DNA of 6,161 nt from Chlamydiota bacterium (GTDB lineage Bacteria > Auribacterota > UBA3054 > B51-G9), in the NCBI GenBank assembly GCA_030596365.1, contig JAUVKG010000179.1, positions 1 through 6,161 of the forward strand. Reading direction: 5' to 3'. Position 1 is the stretch's first letter; each line of letters begins with the position of its first letter. Below the pieces are notes generated by a model, which saw only the letters and a list, made by a program, of their open reading frames with translations, was not told where the DNA came from and made no database searches. Below are positions 4,173 to 6,161 of this stretch, piece after piece. Made by a program: the position numbers and the translations under genes.

Positions 4173-6161
4173 ATGAAAACTTTTGTAAAACTTCTCGCAA
4201 TCCTTTTATTATTATCCGCCTGCTCTAATTTAAGCATAAAAAAAATCGAAAATAAAAATGTAACTTTTGTTTCGTTGCTGAATGAAATGACAGATTTAGA
4301 AACGTTAATGAAAAGCCCGTCACCGGATTATAAATGTGTTCAGTTTTCAAGTTACGACCGAAAATCAACTGATCCAAACAACAAATCTGACACCAATTGG
4401 TTTGCTAATGGTGATAACGGACAATATATTCGTGTAGAAACAAATAACGGCTCCGTAGAATATGTTATGACAGATGTTGACGGACCGGGTGCTGTAGTGC
4501 GAATCTGGTCGGCGATTGCGGATGTGGAAGAAACAATCAAAATATATCTTGATAATTCAACCAAACCGGAGATAGAAATGTCGATGAAAGAATTGCTTTA
4601 CGGGAAAAACAAATTATTTCCTCCGCCGATTGCCGGAACTCGTGGATTGGGTCGAAATTGTTATATGCCGATTCCTTATGCCAAACATTGCAAAATAACT
4701 TTAAGCGCGAAAACGGTTTATTACCAAGTGAATTGTCGGGTTTATGAGAAGGAAACTAATGTAAAAACTTTTTCTTTAAAACAGCTTGAAGAAAATTTTG
4801 ATGTTGTGAAAAAAACTATGAAGATTTTACAATCACCTGAAAAATTACTTTTTTACCCAATTGATAAAACTGAATCCAAAAATACTATTGTTATAAAACC
4901 AGGCAGCTCTTTTGTCTCAGGAAATGATCTGCCAAATAATGAAAATGAAATTATTTATAACTTTGAATGTAAAATTCTGAAAGGTGATGAACAACAAACT
5001 TTGCGCGGATGTTTGCTCGAAATTACTTTCGACAATATGAATAAAAAATCGGTGCAAGCTCCTCTCGGTGATTTCTTCGGTACTGCGCCGGGACTGAACA
5101 AATTTGAATCACTGCCTCTTGGAGTTCTTGATGACGGAACAATGTATTGTCATTTTTTAATGCCGTTTAAGAAGAACGCTGATTTCAAATTTACAAATAC
5201 AACAACAAATGATATATCTTTAAACTTCAAAATTTGCAGCATGCCGTATGAATGGACAGATCGCTCGCAATATTTTTGCGCGAAATGGAGAACTTTATTT
5301 AATCAACCAACAAAACCAAGAATCGATTGGACATTGTTCGATTGCAAAGGTAAAGGTAAATATGTTGGGAATATGTATCAAATCAGTAATCCGGTGCCGA
5401 ATTGGTGGGGAGAAGGCGATGAGAAAATTTATATAGATAACGAAAAATTTCCAAGTACTTTTGGCACAGGAACAGAAGATTATTATGGATACGCTTACTG
5501 TTGGTACGATACTTTTTCTCATGCTTATCATAATCAGACCCGTGTTGACGGTCCGGCAAATTTTGGTCATTCATGTGTTTCAAGATTTCATTTTCTTGAT
5601 GCTTTGACTTTTAATAAATCAATAAAATTTGACATTGAACTTTGGCATCATATCAGCACAACTGTTTCTGTAGCTTCAACTGTTTACTGGTATGAACGCC
5701 CGGGTGCCGAAGCTGATTTTCCTTTGATAAAGAAAGAACAGCTTGTTGTGCCGGAACTTCCTGAATTGAAGAAAATTTCCGGTGCCATAGAAGGTGAAAA
5801 AATGAAAATAACAAAAATTACCGGCGGGAAAGTTTCAAGAAAACTAACAGGAGAAAATGGGATCAATCAACAAAAAGTGTTGAATGATACATCAATGTTA
5901 TTACCATGCTTGATCACAGGATTTCAGGGGACATCAAGGAGTACCGGCCGCGCGTTATGGTGGATAGATTCTAAAAAAGGTGATGAACTTGAGCTTGGAT
6001 TTTTATCTGATAAAGAAGGAACTAATGAAATTTTTTATTCAGGCACGCGGGGAAGTATTTTTGGGAAATTTGATTTATTTATAAATGGAGTACCGGTAAA
6101 AGAAACTTTGGATTTATTCGCAAAAAATATTGCGCCGACAGGTGAAATCAGTCTTGGGGAA
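4173..6161 (+). CDS. GH172-family (DUF2961) lipoprotein with extra C-terminal domain (partial)
   Basis: The frame is open for 663 residues from the ATG at 4173 to the right edge. The first 17 residues form a lipoprotein signal, LLLLSAC, with Cys17 as the lipidation site, so the protein is probably membrane-anchored outside the cytoplasm. GH172/DUF2961 stretches follow: SSYDRKSTDPNN (59-70), DVDGPGAVVRIW (101-112), APLGDFFG (296-303), NWWGEGDEKIY (410-420) and FGTGTEDYYGYAY (430-442). E414 and E435 match the catalytic glutamate pair of the family. From about residue 575 a separate beta-rich region begins, with ALWWIDSKKGDELELGF and KFDLFINGVPVKETLDLF; it looks like an accessory, possibly carbohydrate-binding, domain. 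It is much longer than the upstream paralogue and differs from it clearly, so this is not a recent duplication. No ribosome site precedes the start. The substrate is unknown. Confidence 0.88.
   Translation, partial: MKTFVKLLAILLLLSACSNLSIKKIENKNVTFVSLLNEMTDLETLMKSPSPDYKCVQFSSYDRKSTDPNNKSDTNWFANGDNGQYIRVETNNGSVEYVMTDVDGPGAVVRIWSAIADVEETIKIYLDNSTKPEIEMSMKELLYGKNKLFPPPIAGTRGLGRNCYMPIPYAKHCKITLSAKTVYYQVNCRVYEKETNVKTFSLKQLEENFDVVKKTMKILQSPEKLLFYPIDKTESKNTIVIKPGSSFVSGNDLPNNENEIIYNFECKILKGDEQQTLRGCLLEITFDNMNKKSVQAPLGDFFGTAPGLNKFESLPLGVLDDGTMYCHFLMPFKKNADFKFTNTTTNDISLNFKICSMPYEWTDRSQYFCAKWRTLFNQPTKPRIDWTLFDCKGKGKYVGNMYQISNPVPNWWGEGDEKIYIDNEKFPSTFGTGTEDYYGYAYCWYDTFSHAYHNQTRVDGPANFGHSCVSRFHFLDALTFNKSIKFDIELWHHISTTVSVASTVYWYERPGAEADFPLIKKEQLVVPELPELKKISGAIEGEKMKITKITGGKVSRKLTGENGINQQKVLNDTSMLLPCLITGFQGTSRSTGRALWWIDSKKGDELELGFLSDKEGTNEIFYSGTRGSIFGKFDLFINGVPVKETLDLFAKNIAPTGEISLGE

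Noticed and set aside
4352..5866. Frames within the GH172 lipoprotein gene (4352-4564 minus, 5248-5436 plus, 5295-5583 minus, 5684-5866 minus)
   Set aside because: I translated the long plus-strand frame without a stop from 4173 to 6161 and it contains the family motifs; the others are shadows.

Overview
The window reads as chromosomal DNA from an AT-rich Gram-negative bacterium. It carries a type II secretion / type IV pilus inner-membrane protein, a predicted lipoprotein and other exported proteins. One DUF4434-like gene next to two DUF2961 (GH172) genes is a combination I associate with PVC-superphylum bacteria such as Lentisphaerota. This taxonomic guess is inference only; a Bacteroidota-like or other polysaccharide degrader is not excluded.

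Layout. (1) Positions 1-720, minus strand: the first 240 residues of a GspF/PilC-family protein, running off the left edge, with a clear Shine-Dalgarno and a near-consensus sigma-70 promoter at 870-898. (2) Positions 721-1680: about 960 bases without a credible gene but full of structure. A chain of small hairpins starts near 1019. A 34-base hairpin with a T-tract lies at 1095-1132. A large symmetrical element at 1161-1335 is built on a perfect 30-bp inverted repeat whose arms look like REP sequences (GTAG plus imperfect palindrome), and it is enclosed by a second 37-base inverted repeat (1075-1111 / 1408-1444). A near-perfect sigma-70 promoter (1487-1515) follows, then a leader holding a 9-mer array and a 24-base direct repeat. 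(3) Positions 1681-2727, 2904-4100 and 4173-6161, plus strand: a DUF4434-like putative glycosidase with an N-terminal membrane anchor, an exported GH172/DUF2961 protein, and a larger GH172/DUF2961 lipoprotein that runs off the right edge. The two spacers contain 7-bp-period degenerate tandem arrays and more hairpins, but no obvious intrinsic terminator.

How the genes may work together. The three plus-strand genes can be read as one carbohydrate-processing cluster served by the 1487-1515 promoter: a membrane-anchored TIM-barrel-type enzyme candidate and two GH172-type candidates that keep both glutamates expected for catalysis. Their substrate cannot be told from sequence. The GspF gene is transcribed away from them and is probably functionally separate.

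The best candidates for something undescribed are the covarying hairpin family and REP-like pair at 1019-1444, and the heptamer arrays in the spacers, one of which contains a stop codon.
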